Assembly (NCBI GenBank): GCA_026390795.1
Contig: JAPLFG010000003.1
Coordinates: 558,001 to 622,000, forward strand
Direction of reading: 5' to 3'
From: Ignavibacteriales bacterium
GTDB taxonomy: Bacteria > Bacteroidota > Ignavibacteria > Ignavibacteriales > Melioribacteraceae
Length of the DNA: 64,000 bases
Part shown: positions 18,664-26,905 of the stretch, piece after piece
How positions within the stretch are numbered: position 1 is the first letter of the stretch
How the letters are laid out: each line of letters starts with the position of its first letter
The notes under the pieces: generated by a model
What the model was told of the DNA's origin: nothing
The model's database searches: none
The model's input: only the letters and a program-made list of their open reading frames with translations
Program-made: the position numbers and the translations under genes

Positions 18664-20715
18664 TCATAAGTGATACAGATCTCTCATCAAGTCCTCAAAC
18701 TGCTGGAAGTACAACGCTTGTTCCGGATCGCTCAGAGCATTTGGCGGATCAGGATGAAACTCAATCATAATTCCATGAGCGCCAACAACCTTTGCAGCTT
18801 TTGCAAGTGGAATAACTTTATTACGTTCGCCCACTGCATGTGAAGGATCTACAATAACAGGCAGATGCGTCAACTCCTTAAGAACAGGAATTGCACTTAG
18901 GTCCAAAGTATTTCGAGTCGCGGTTTCAAATGTTCTTATACCGCGTTCACATAAGATTACCTGTCTATTCCCTTGAGACAAAATGTACTCGGCTGCATTT
19001 AGCCAATCATCAATCGATGCACTTAATCCGCGCTTTAACATAATAGGTCGATGTGTTTTTCCAACTTCTTTAAGTAATGCGAAATTCTGCATATTGCGTG
19101 CACCTATCTGAAGTATATCTGATGCTTTAGCCACATCGGCTACCTGCTCGGTGTCCATCACTTCCGTAATCACAGGCATTTGATAATATTTTCCGGCTTC
19201 AGCAAGAAAATCCAAACCCTCCAGGCCAAGCCCTTGGAAACTATATGGCGAAGTACGCGGTTTGAAACAGCCGCCGCGCAGTATTTGTGCGCCGTTGTCT
19301 TTTGCTTCAAGTGCACATTGTAAAATCATCTCTTTCGATTCAACCGAACACGGGCCTGCAATAACAACAAAATTATTTCCGCCGATTACTACATCTCTAA
19401 CTTTAATGATTGTATCTTCGCTCTTATACTCTCTGCTTGCAAGACGGTAATTTTTTGATTTCGTTTTTTTTATGATCGGATTTTGTGAATCATAAGCATT
19501 TAGTAAAACCGTTTTCTGAATATCGGATTCCAATATTTTTGTGTACTCAAGTTTTGTTTTACTTAAATCTTGAGTAGGATAACTTCCGAGAACTTTAATA
19601 AACCTTGTATATTGACCTAATTCATCCATAACACTCTTTATAGTTTCGTCAATTATGTTCCCTTCAAAATCAAGGTAGAACATTTCTTCCCAAGGATTTC
19701 CGATTATTGGTCGTGATTCCAACTTTGTCATGTTTACGTTGTATTTACGAAAAACATTCAAAGCCTCGACTAATGATCCGGGAGTATGAGATGTTGCCAT
19801 TACGATTGAAGTTTTGCAAGGTATGCGTTTGTCTACTTCCTCCGGTTTACGTGATGCAATTAGAAAACGTGTGAAATTTTCTGATTGATTGGCAATATCT
19901 TTCTGTAAAATTTTAAGCTGGAAAAGTGCGGCGGCTTCTTCGCTTGCAATTGCTGCAAAGTATGAGTTACCGACTTCTTTAATCTTTTGAACTGACATTG
20001 CCGTATCAACAAAATATTCTACACCAACATTCGGAATTGATTCCAAAAATTTACTGCATTGAGAGGCAGCCTGGTGATGGGCTAATACTTTTTTGATTTT
20101 TCTTATTGGGACTTCTTCAAGCGCAACAAGACAATGTTTCACTTGAAATTTTTCTTCACCAACAATTGAAAGAGTTGTATGAAGCAATAAATCATAGACT
20201 TCGTTGATTCCGCCGGATGTTGTATTCTCTATTGGAAGAACTGCATAATCTGCTTCTCCTTTTTCAACGGAATTAATTACTTCATCAAATAATTTTTTGA
20301 AGATAAAATTTAGTTCATAGCCGAAATGTGTAAAATATTTTTGAGATGCTAGAAAACTGTAAGAACCTTCAATCCCCTGTATTGCAATTTTGACAATTTT
20401 TTTCTTTTCACCTTTCGCATTCAGTTTCGTCTGGACAAAATTTTGCTGCAGTCTAACTGAGTCTTCAATTATTTCATAAAATACTTTTGAGAGGAAATGA
20501 GAATCTAATCCTTCTTTTTTTCCGGCTTTAATCAATCGGTTAAGAAGTTCCGATTCTCTCTGCTGATCTCGGATCGGTTTATTTGAAGTTTCTTTTACAA
20601 CAATAACCTCTTTACTCAACTTTCTTCGCTGGGCAAGCAGTTTAATCAAACTGGCATCCAGTTTGTTAATTTTATCCCTCAGCAAGGTGATATCCTGGTT
20701 TTTTTTCTTAGCCAT
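18664..20715 (-). CDS. Chorismate mutase - prephenate dehydratase - ACT - DAHP synthase fusion
   Basis: 683 residues carrying three shikimate/phenylalanine enzymes. Residues 8-95 are an AroQ-type chorismate mutase (LRDKINKLDASLIKLLAQRRKL). Residues 106-290 are prephenate dehydratase (AIQGIEGSYSFLA, VLPIENTTSGGI, and the catalytic NFTRFL with Thr282). Residues 302-385 are an ACT domain with the Phe-binding ESRP (333-336) and a GSLV version of the GALV motif. Residues 435-683 are a DAHP synthase (VVIAGPCSVES, FKPRTSPYSFQGLGLEG, ITEVMD, IVDPSHAVG). So one chain catalyses the first step of the shikimate pathway and two late steps to phenylpyruvate, probably with common Phe feedback through the ACT domain. 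The familiar Bacteroidota fusion is DAHP synthase before chorismate mutase; here the order is reversed and prephenate dehydratase is inserted. All domains appear intact. The 200-base upstream gap is shared with the divergent redox operon. Confidence 0.9.
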   Translation of the reverse strand: MAKKKNQDITLLRDKINKLDASLIKLLAQRRKLSKEVIVVKETSNKPIRDQQRESELLNRLIKAGKKEGLDSHFLSKVFYEIIEDSVRLQQNFVQTKLNAKGEKKKIVKIAIQGIEGSYSFLASQKYFTHFGYELNFIFKKLFDEVINSVEKGEADYAVLPIENTTSGGINEVYDLLLHTTLSIVGEEKFQVKHCLVALEEVPIRKIKKVLAHHQAASQCSKFLESIPNVGVEYFVDTAMSVQKIKEVGNSYFAAIASEEAAALFQLKILQKDIANQSENFTRFLIASRKPEEVDKRIPCKTSIVMATSHTPGSLVEALNVFRKYNVNMTKLESRPIIGNPWEEMFYLDFEGNIIDETIKSVMDELGQYTRFIKVLGSYPTQDLSKTKLEYTKILESDIQKTVLLNAYDSQNPIIKKTKSKNYRLASREYKSEDTIIKVRDVVIGGNNFVVIAGPCSVESKEMILQCALEAKDNGAQILRGGCFKPRTSPYSFQGLGLEGLDFLAEAGKYYQMPVITEVMDTEQVADVAKASDILQIGARNMQNFALLKEVGKTHRPIMLKRGLSASIDDWLNAAEYILSQGNRQVILCERGIRTFETATRNTLDLSAIPVLKELTHLPVIVDPSHAVGERNKVIPLAKAAKVVGAHGIMIEFHPDPPNALSDPEQALYFQQFEDLMRDLYHL

Positions 20716-20914
20716 TTCTATTAAATCTATTTTCTTTTGAATTGATGCTAGAAAGTAAAGATTTTTTTACGATAATAAAAGACATTTGAAGGTTGGTAAA
20801 CTCGTTTTGTTGACTAAAAATCAAATTGTTAGTAAGTTTGAAAAGGATATAAATCTCCATTATTCTATAATTAATCGAATCTGAAGAAAGAAGATTCATT
20901 TACAGGAGGTTAGG

Positions 20915-21820
20915 ATGGCAAATTTTTCCCGGCGCGACTTCTTAAAAACAGCCGCCATTGCTGGAACAGCAGTAGCAGGATTATCATCAAAAACTAAAGC
21001 AGCACCAAAGAATGTTTTATCGGAAGATAGGATGGGTGTATTAGTTGACACAACAGTTTGTATAGGATGCCGAAAATGTGAATGGGCTTGTAAGACAGCT
21101 CACAATTTAGAAACTCCCTCTATAGACACTTATGACGACAGAAGCGTTTTTAATAAAATGAGAAGACCAGATGAAACAGCGCTAACTGTAGTTAATCAAT
21201 ATCATAATGATGATCAAGATAAATTTCCGATCAATGTGAAAGTGCAATGTATGCACTGCGATCACCCGGCATGTGTTTCTGCATGTATAGTTGGAGCTTT
21301 TTCAAAACAAGAAAACGGTTCTGTAATATGGGATACTGACAAATGCATAGGATGCCGCTACTGCATGGTTGCATGTCCATTCCAGGTTCCAGCGTTTGAA
21401 TTTAGCAAAGCACTTAAGCCGGATATAAAGAAATGCGATTTTTGTTTTGAGCGAACGAAAGAAGGTAAACTTCCTGCATGTACAGAAATTTGTCCCGTCG
21501 AAGCAATTACCTACGGCACACGAGAAGATTTGATTAGAGCCGCGCATCAAAGAATTAAAAACTATCCAAGTCGTTATGTCAATCGTGTTTATGGTGAGAC
21601 CGAAGTAGGCGGCACTTCATGGATATATTTGGCAAGTAAAGAGTTTGAACAATTAGATTTTCCGAAACTCGGTAAAGATCCGGCTCCAGGAGTAAGTGAA
21701 GCAATTCAACATGGTATCTTTGCTTACTTTGTTCCACCTGTAGCTCTATATGCGCTGCTGGGCGGAGTTATGTGGATCAATAAAAATAAAAAGAAAACCG
21801 AGAACGAGGCGGAGATATAA
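20915..21820 (+). CDS. HybA/HmcB-like periplasmic iron-sulfur protein with Tat signal and C-terminal anchor
   Basis: 301 residues. The N-terminus SRRDFLKTAAIAG is a twin-arginine signal, so the protein is exported folded. Four cysteine clusters typical of DMSO-reductase-type electron-transfer subunits follow: CIGCRKCEWACK, CMHCDHPACVSAC, CIGCRYCMVACP and CDFCFERTKEGKLPACTEICP, enough for four 4Fe-4S clusters. A hydrophobic helix near 270-290 anchors the C-terminus. In HybAB, Hmc and Qrc complexes such a subunit passes electrons between an NrfD membrane protein and a partner; here the following genes are NrfD-like and a 13-heme cytochrome. AGGAGGT lies just upstream, a near-perfect Shine-Dalgarno, so this first gene of the operon should be well translated. 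Confidence 0.9.
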   Translation: MANFSRRDFLKTAAIAGTAVAGLSSKTKAAPKNVLSEDRMGVLVDTTVCIGCRKCEWACKTAHNLETPSIDTYDDRSVFNKMRRPDETALTVVNQYHNDDQDKFPINVKVQCMHCDHPACVSACIVGAFSKQENGSVIWDTDKCIGCRYCMVACPFQVPAFEFSKALKPDIKKCDFCFERTKEGKLPACTEICPVEAITYGTREDLIRAAHQRIKNYPSRYVNRVYGETEVGGTSWIYLASKEFEQLDFPKLGKDPAPGVSEAIQHGIFAYFVPPVALYALLGGVMWINKNKKKTENEAEI

Positions 21821-21822
21821 TT

Positions 21823-23061
21823 ATGGAAGAATTCAAACCAACACCAATGAAAAAGAAATATTTTACACCAATAGTTATTGGCTTAGCTGTACTTGTTCTT
21901 AACGGAGTAATTTTTTTACTAGCTAGATTTGTATTTGGAATAGGCGCCGTTACAAATTTGGATAATCAACATCCTTGGGGAATCTGGATTGGTCTTGACG
22001 TTGCGGCAGGAGTTGCTCTTGCAGCAGGTGGCTTTACAACCGCAGCATTAGGACATATAATGCACAAAGACCAATATCACGCAATCATTCGCCCCGCACT
22101 TTTAACGGCAGCTCTTGGATATACGTTCGTTGCCGTAAGTGTAATGATTGATCTTGGACGACCTTATTTTATATGGCACCCGTTAATAATGTGGAATGGA
22201 AGTTCTGTTCTATTTGAGGTCGGTATATGTGTAATGATTTATTTAACAGTTCTATACATTGAATTTTTACCAATAGTCTGTGAAAGATTTATTGGAAGAG
22301 TAAATCTACCTGGTATGTTAAAACGCTTCAGCAATCCTCTCGATAAATTATTGCGGGTACTAGATAAGGCATTGGATAAAACCATGTTCATATTCATCAT
22401 TGCAGGCGTTGTACTTTCATGTTTGCATCAATCATCTCTGGGAACATTAATGGTAATTGCAGGACCGAAAATGCATCCATTATGGCAGACTCCAATTCTT
22501 CCGCTTCTCTTTTTACTTTCCGCAATTTCGGTAGGATTGCCAATGGTTATTTTCGAATCGGTAATAACTTCCCGTTCATTTGGATTAAAGCCGGAGACAC
22601 CAATTCTATCTGAATTAGGAAGTATGGTTGCACCTTTACTTGGAGTTTACCTTGCATTTAAAATTGGGGATATGATGATTAGAGGAACGTTTGTTTACCT
22701 TACAACAATTACTTCTGCAAGTGTGATGTATACAATTGAATTATTATTTGGTGTTATCATTCCATTAAGAATGTTCATGTCGCGTCAGGTTGCAAAATCT
22801 CCAGTTGGATTAATGATAGCATCATTCCTTGTAATTTTCGGAGTATTTCTAAATCGATTAAATAATTTTTTAGTTGCGTATACTCCTCCATATGAAGTTC
22901 ATTCATATTTTCCATCCTTTGGGGAAATTTCTGTAACAGTGGGTTTCATTGCAATGGAAGTTCTTCTCTTCAGAATAGCGGTAATGATTTTTCCAATTGT
23001 TAGCGTGCCTGGAATGTTACCTAAAAAAACAAAATATTCAGTTAGAGGAGGCGCGCGATGA
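21823..23061 (+). CDS. NrfD/HybB/HmcC-like quinone-interacting membrane protein
   Basis: 412 residues with about ten membrane helices and the family features of the PsrC/HybB branch: an early WGIWIGLDVAAGVALAAGGF helix, HPLWQTPILPLLFLLSA in the middle, and MFIFIIAGVVLSCLHQSSLG. The family binds menaquinone at the periplasmic side and exchanges electrons with the FeS subunit; no heme is needed. The gene follows the FeS gene by two bases and overlaps the cytochrome gene by four (ATGA), so the three are made together. No catalytic molybdopterin or hydrogenase subunit is present in the operon, which suggests a quinol:cytochrome oxidoreductase role. Confidence 0.9.
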   Translation: MEEFKPTPMKKKYFTPIVIGLAVLVLNGVIFLLARFVFGIGAVTNLDNQHPWGIWIGLDVAAGVALAAGGFTTAALGHIMHKDQYHAIIRPALLTAALGYTFVAVSVMIDLGRPYFIWHPLIMWNGSSVLFEVGICVMIYLTVLYIEFLPIVCERFIGRVNLPGMLKRFSNPLDKLLRVLDKALDKTMFIFIIAGVVLSCLHQSSLGTLMVIAGPKMHPLWQTPILPLLFLLSAISVGLPMVIFESVITSRSFGLKPETPILSELGSMVAPLLGVYLAFKIGDMMIRGTFVYLTTITSASVMYTIELLFGVIIPLRMFMSRQVAKSPVGLMIASFLVIFGVFLNRLNNFLVAYTPPYEVHSYFPSFGEISVTVGFIAMEVLLFRIAVMIFPIVSVPGMLPKKTKYSVRGGAR

Positions 23062-24188
23062 AAACGAAAATTTTAATTATCATTTTCTTTTGTTCATTCA
23101 TTTTGAATGCACAGACTAAAAAACAAGTACATCCGAATCTTAACGGAATTTCATGTAAAACTTGTCACTCTTGCGATATACCGACAAAAGAGAATCCGTG
23201 CATTCTTCCTTGCCCACGTGAAAAAATGGTATCCATTGATCAATCTCCGGAAGATGGCCCGGCTATTTTGACAATAGATAAATTCAAAAAGCAGTCGGAT
23301 ATTTATGCGCCCGTAGTCTTTACTCACCGGCTTCATGCGGAAATGAGTGGAATGGCTGGTGGATGTAAAATGTGTCATCACTACAATCCGCCCGGACAAG
23401 TAATCGGGTGTTCCGATTGTCATGAATTAACTAGAAAACGGGTCGATGTAAGTAAGCCGGATTTGAAAGGCGCATACCATCGCTTATGCATGACGTGTCA
23501 TCGTTCATGGAGCGGTAAAACTGATTGCGTTGAATGTCATCAACAAAACGGAGCTTCTAAAAAATCGCAAGCTCAATTAGTAGAAGATAAAAGCGCGAAA
23601 CGTATTCATCCAAAGATCATAACACCAACTACTATTAAATTTGATACGCCAAAGGCATCTGGTAAAATGGTGACTTTTTATCATTCTCAGCATATAGACT
23701 TGTTCGGATTGGAATGCCAGAGCTGCCACTCGAATGAAAGTTGCGTGAAATGTCACACAAAAACACAGACGGTCGCACTGAAAGTTAAAACTACAGAACA
23801 GAAACATCTCTTGTGCGCAACTTGTCATAATACAAAAACGAACTGCAGCAGTTGTCATTCAAACTCTGTAAAAGAAGGATTTAATCATAAAGAAATTACC
23901 GGATTTGATATTCTAAAATTCCATTCGAAAGTTTCTTGCAATACGTGCCATGTTGAAAAAGGAAAATTCACAGGTATCAGCAAAGATTGTATAAATTGTC
24001 ACGGCAAATGGACGCAAGCGAACTTTCAGCATAAAGTTACAGGTGTTGTGCTTGATGAAACACATTTGGCTTTGGAATGTACAGATTGTCATCAGGAAAA
24101 GAATTATACTAAACCGATTTGTACAAATTGTCATGAAGATAAATCATATCCGAAAAATATTCCAGGTAAACTTGTTAAGAAGAATTGA
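23058..24188 (+). CDS. Periplasmic multiheme cytochrome c, 13 CXXCH motifs
   Basis: 376 residues with a signal peptide ending at ILNAQ. I count 13 CXXCH motifs, the first in GISCKTCHSC and the last in ICTNCHED. Between motifs 1 and 2 are three unpaired cysteines (CDIPTKENPCILPC), an oddity that might hold another cofactor or a disulfide. Spaced His residues (FTHRLH, TFYHSQH, FNHKE, FQHKV) look like distal ligands, giving bis-His hemes of the class III type. Gene order FeS - NrfD - multiheme cytochrome is that of Hmc-type complexes, so this should be the electron outlet of the quinol-oxidising complex. The start overlaps the NrfD stop by four bases and has AGAGGAGG before it. Confidence 0.92.
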   Translation: MKTKILIIIFFCSFILNAQTKKQVHPNLNGISCKTCHSCDIPTKENPCILPCPREKMVSIDQSPEDGPAILTIDKFKKQSDIYAPVVFTHRLHAEMSGMAGGCKMCHHYNPPGQVIGCSDCHELTRKRVDVSKPDLKGAYHRLCMTCHRSWSGKTDCVECHQQNGASKKSQAQLVEDKSAKRIHPKIITPTTIKFDTPKASGKMVTFYHSQHIDLFGLECQSCHSNESCVKCHTKTQTVALKVKTTEQKHLLCATCHNTKTNCSSCHSNSVKEGFNHKEITGFDILKFHSKVSCNTCHVEKGKFTGISKDCINCHGKWTQANFQHKVTGVVLDETHLALECTDCHQEKNYTKPICTNCHEDKSYPKNIPGKLVKKN

Positions 24189-26083
24189 TGAAACGTGTAA
24201 AAAAATTATTTAGCAAGATCAGCTTAAAACTGATTTGGGTTGTAAGCATCACCGCGGTAATAATCATAGGAGTTTATTCATACTTCAATGTAAAATCGCA
24301 AAGCGATGTTTTAATTTCAGAGGTTAAGCGTCATTCAAATCAGCTGAGCGAATCGGTTAAGAATGCAACCAGAAATGTGATGCTTCTTAATTCACGCGAT
24401 CTTGTTCAAGAGATAATTGATAGAATTGGAAAAGATCCGGCAATCAACAATGTCCGGATCCTTAACAAAGAAGGAGCTATAATTTACTCGGCTCACAAAG
24501 ATGATATTGGCAAGATGCTTGATAAACGTGCGGAAAGTTGTTACGCTTGTCACGCCGAAAACAAAGCACTTGAAAAACTTTCTATTAAAGATCGGACAAG
24601 AATTTTCAAACCGAATCCGGATTCAAGCCGCATACTTGGAATAATTAATCCGATCTATAATGAAAAATCTTGCTCGGAAGCAGACTGTCATGCACATTCG
24701 TCAAATGCAAAAGTATTAGGCGTTCTTGATATAACTATTTCATTAGCTGAAGTTGATGAACAAATTCGGCAGAATGAAATTAGAGAATTGCTTTTTGCAA
24801 TTATTGCAATTACCGCAATCGGTTTTATAATTGGTTTATTCGTAAAACGCTGGGTAGATCATCCGGTAAAAGAATTGATAAAAGCAACGGATCAAGTAGC
24901 TGCCGGTAATTTGAATTATATAATCAAGGATTTGAGCAAGGACGAACTTGGTACACTCAGCAAATCGTTCAACAATATGATTAAAAAACTTGATGAGACA
25001 AGTCAGCAGTTGTATCAATCAACCAAGATGGCATCTCTGGGTCAGCTTGCAGCCGGTGTTGCACACGAAATAAATAATCCGCTTACCGGTGTTCTTACAT
25101 ACAGCAGTTTCCTATTAAAAAGAACTAAAGATAATCCGCAAATGCAGGAAGATTTAAATGTAATAGTTAGAGAAACTATTCGCTGCCGTGAAATTGTAAA
25201 AGGTTTGTTGGATTTTGCACGCCAATCAACTCCTAAAAAAAGTTTGATTGATGTGAATGAGATAATTAACAGAGCCGATGCCGTCATTAAAAATCAGTTA
25301 AAGATCAACCGTATTTCTCTTATTAAAAATTTCGACAGTACTCTTCCAAAAATCACAATAGACGCAAATCAAATTCAGCAGGTATTTCTTAATCTATTTG
25401 TGAATGCAATTGATTCAATTGGCAACAACAATGGTTCAATAACAGTTTCAACTTCGCAAATAAGTTTGTCTCCAAAAGGAATAACACAAATTAAAAATGC
25501 TGTCTGCACCAAGAACCATAATCTGATTGATTCCGCTTATAAAATCGGCGGAATGTCTTCGCTGAAAATAAAAATTAAGTCCGGAACCAATGAAGGTTTT
25601 GTTCATCTTGACCCGATATATGGAAATCATAATCACTACTTCGGCATTTCTCATGACAAAAATAACGCGATTAATCTTTCTTGCCCAGTCTGTGATATCT
25701 CTTTTATAGATAGAAATAGTAAATGTCCTCATTGCGGAGGACCGGTTTACAAAATTCAAATTCCAAACCAAGGATTTATAGAAGGCTGCGCATCTTTTGC
25801 TGATGACTGGCAAAAATGGGATTTGATTGACCGAGCCGGAGAAAGAAAATTTGTTCAAATAGAAATCAAAGATACTGGATGCGGAATTCCTCCGGAAAAC
25901 ATTTCAAAAATTTTCGAACCGTTTTTTACTACTAAAGGTCAACGCGGTACTGGTCTGGGGCTTTCTGTTATCTGGGGAATAATTGATAATCATAACGGAT
26001 CAATTTCAGTTCAGAGTGAAGTAGGTAAAGGTTCAACTTTTTCTATCAGACTTCCTCAGGGAGAACCAATTAGAAATATTTAA
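24188..26083 (+). CDS. Sensor histidine kinase with periplasmic c-heme motifs and zinc-ribbon insertion
   Basis: The ATG at 24188 overlaps the cytochrome stop by one base; a TTG three bases earlier would only add one Met. 631 residues. TM1 is about 12-33. The periplasmic sensor (34-200) contains CYACH (118-122) and CSEADCH (162-168), a CXXCH and a CX4CH, so one or two covalent c-hemes are likely. TM2 is about 201-219, HAMP follows, then HisKA with the acceptor His293 in AAGVAHEINNPLTG. The ATPase domain has its N-box near 402-410 and G-boxes DTGCGIP (562) and GTGLGL (587). Between them lies an unusual insertion of about 115 residues (roughly 430-550) with a four-Cys zinc ribbon (Cys499/502/513/516). 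The gene sits inside the redox operon just before two response regulators and most likely reports periplasmic redox state or a heme ligand to them. Confidence 0.9.
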   Translation: MKRVKKLFSKISLKLIWVVSITAVIIIGVYSYFNVKSQSDVLISEVKRHSNQLSESVKNATRNVMLLNSRDLVQEIIDRIGKDPAINNVRILNKEGAIIYSAHKDDIGKMLDKRAESCYACHAENKALEKLSIKDRTRIFKPNPDSSRILGIINPIYNEKSCSEADCHAHSSNAKVLGVLDITISLAEVDEQIRQNEIRELLFAIIAITAIGFIIGLFVKRWVDHPVKELIKATDQVAAGNLNYIIKDLSKDELGTLSKSFNNMIKKLDETSQQLYQSTKMASLGQLAAGVAHEINNPLTGVLTYSSFLLKRTKDNPQMQEDLNVIVRETIRCREIVKGLLDFARQSTPKKSLIDVNEIINRADAVIKNQLKINRISLIKNFDSTLPKITIDANQIQQVFLNLFVNAIDSIGNNNGSITVSTSQISLSPKGITQIKNAVCTKNHNLIDSAYKIGGMSSLKIKIKSGTNEGFVHLDPIYGNHNHYFGISHDKNNAINLSCPVCDISFIDRNSKCPHCGGPVYKIQIPNQGFIEGCASFADDWQKWDLIDRAGERKFVQIEIKDTGCGIPPENISKIFEPFFTTKGQRGTGLGLSVIWGIIDNHNGSISVQSEVGKGSTFSIRLPQGEPIRNI

Positions 26084-26874
26084 TGAAAGAACACAAAAAC
26101 ATATTGATCATTGATGACGAACAAGTTGTAATCGATTCGGTTTCAAAAATCGCTCAATTGGAAAATTATTCTTTCGATTCTGTGATGGATGCAAAATCAG
26201 CACTTGCAAAGATTAATGACGAAGATTTTGATCTTATAATCTGTGATATTATGCTTCCATTTATGGATGGTTTTCAATTCTTATCAGAACTTGAAAGTAA
26301 ACGAATCGATATTCCGGTTATAATGACTACGGGCTTTTCGACAATAGAAAATGCGGTTAAATCGTTATATACCGGCGCAATTGAATTCATTCCCAAACCT
26401 TTTTCCATTGATGAAATGGTAAGTGTTATTCGTCGTGGAATGAATTATAGTTCTATCATTAGACTCAGAAAAACAGATGAAAATTCTCTTCAACCGGTTC
26501 CATGTCCCGCAAAATATTACCGACTTGGTTATTCAAGCTGGATGAATAAAGATTTTGATGGTTCGGTTTTAATCGGTGCAACAGATTTTTTTATAAAAAC
26601 GATCGAGCAAATAAAAAAGATAGAGCTTCTTGATGCAAACGAAGTTTTATTACAAGCTTCACCGGCTGTAAAATTTTTTACAGAAGACGGATTAATTCAC
26701 CAGCTCTATTCGGTAATTAGCGGAACAGTAATTGCAAAGAACGAAAGATTATTAAATGAACCGGAACTCTTAGAAAAAGACCCTTATTTTGAAGGATGGA
26801 TTTATAGAATTATTCCAACTGAGCTCGATTATGAAATGAAATTATTAATTCCATGCAGTTCAGATAGAACATAA
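26083..26874 (+). CDS. Response regulator with a degenerate GcvH-like C-terminal domain
   Basis: 263 residues; ATG 26083 overlaps the kinase stop (TAATG). Residues 5-122 are a receiver: ILIIDDEQVV, acceptor Asp55 in LIICDIMLPFMDG, and the conserved Lys in IPKPF. There is no DNA-binding helix-turn-helix. Residues about 145-250 follow the GcvH plan instead: a hydrophobic strand at SVLIGATDFF, LYSVISGTVIAKNERLLNEP with the S-G turn, then DPYFEGWIYRI. Counting back eleven residues from the Gly of VISG, where the lipoyl Lys of GcvH sits, gives Gly203, so this copy cannot be lipoylated at the usual site. It is probably a protein-protein output or a non-modified partner of the next gene. Confidence 0.85.
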   Translation: MKEHKNILIIDDEQVVIDSVSKIAQLENYSFDSVMDAKSALAKINDEDFDLIICDIMLPFMDGFQFLSELESKRIDIPVIMTTGFSTIENAVKSLYTGAIEFIPKPFSIDEMVSVIRRGMNYSSIIRLRKTDENSLQPVPCPAKYYRLGYSSWMNKDFDGSVLIGATDFFIKTIEQIKKIELLDANEVLLQASPAVKFFTEDGLIHQLYSVISGTVIAKNERLLNEPELLEKDPYFEGWIYRIIPTELDYEMKLLIPCSSDRT

Positions 26875-26905
26875 ATAAAGTTTATTAATTCAAGGAGAAA
26901 TAATT

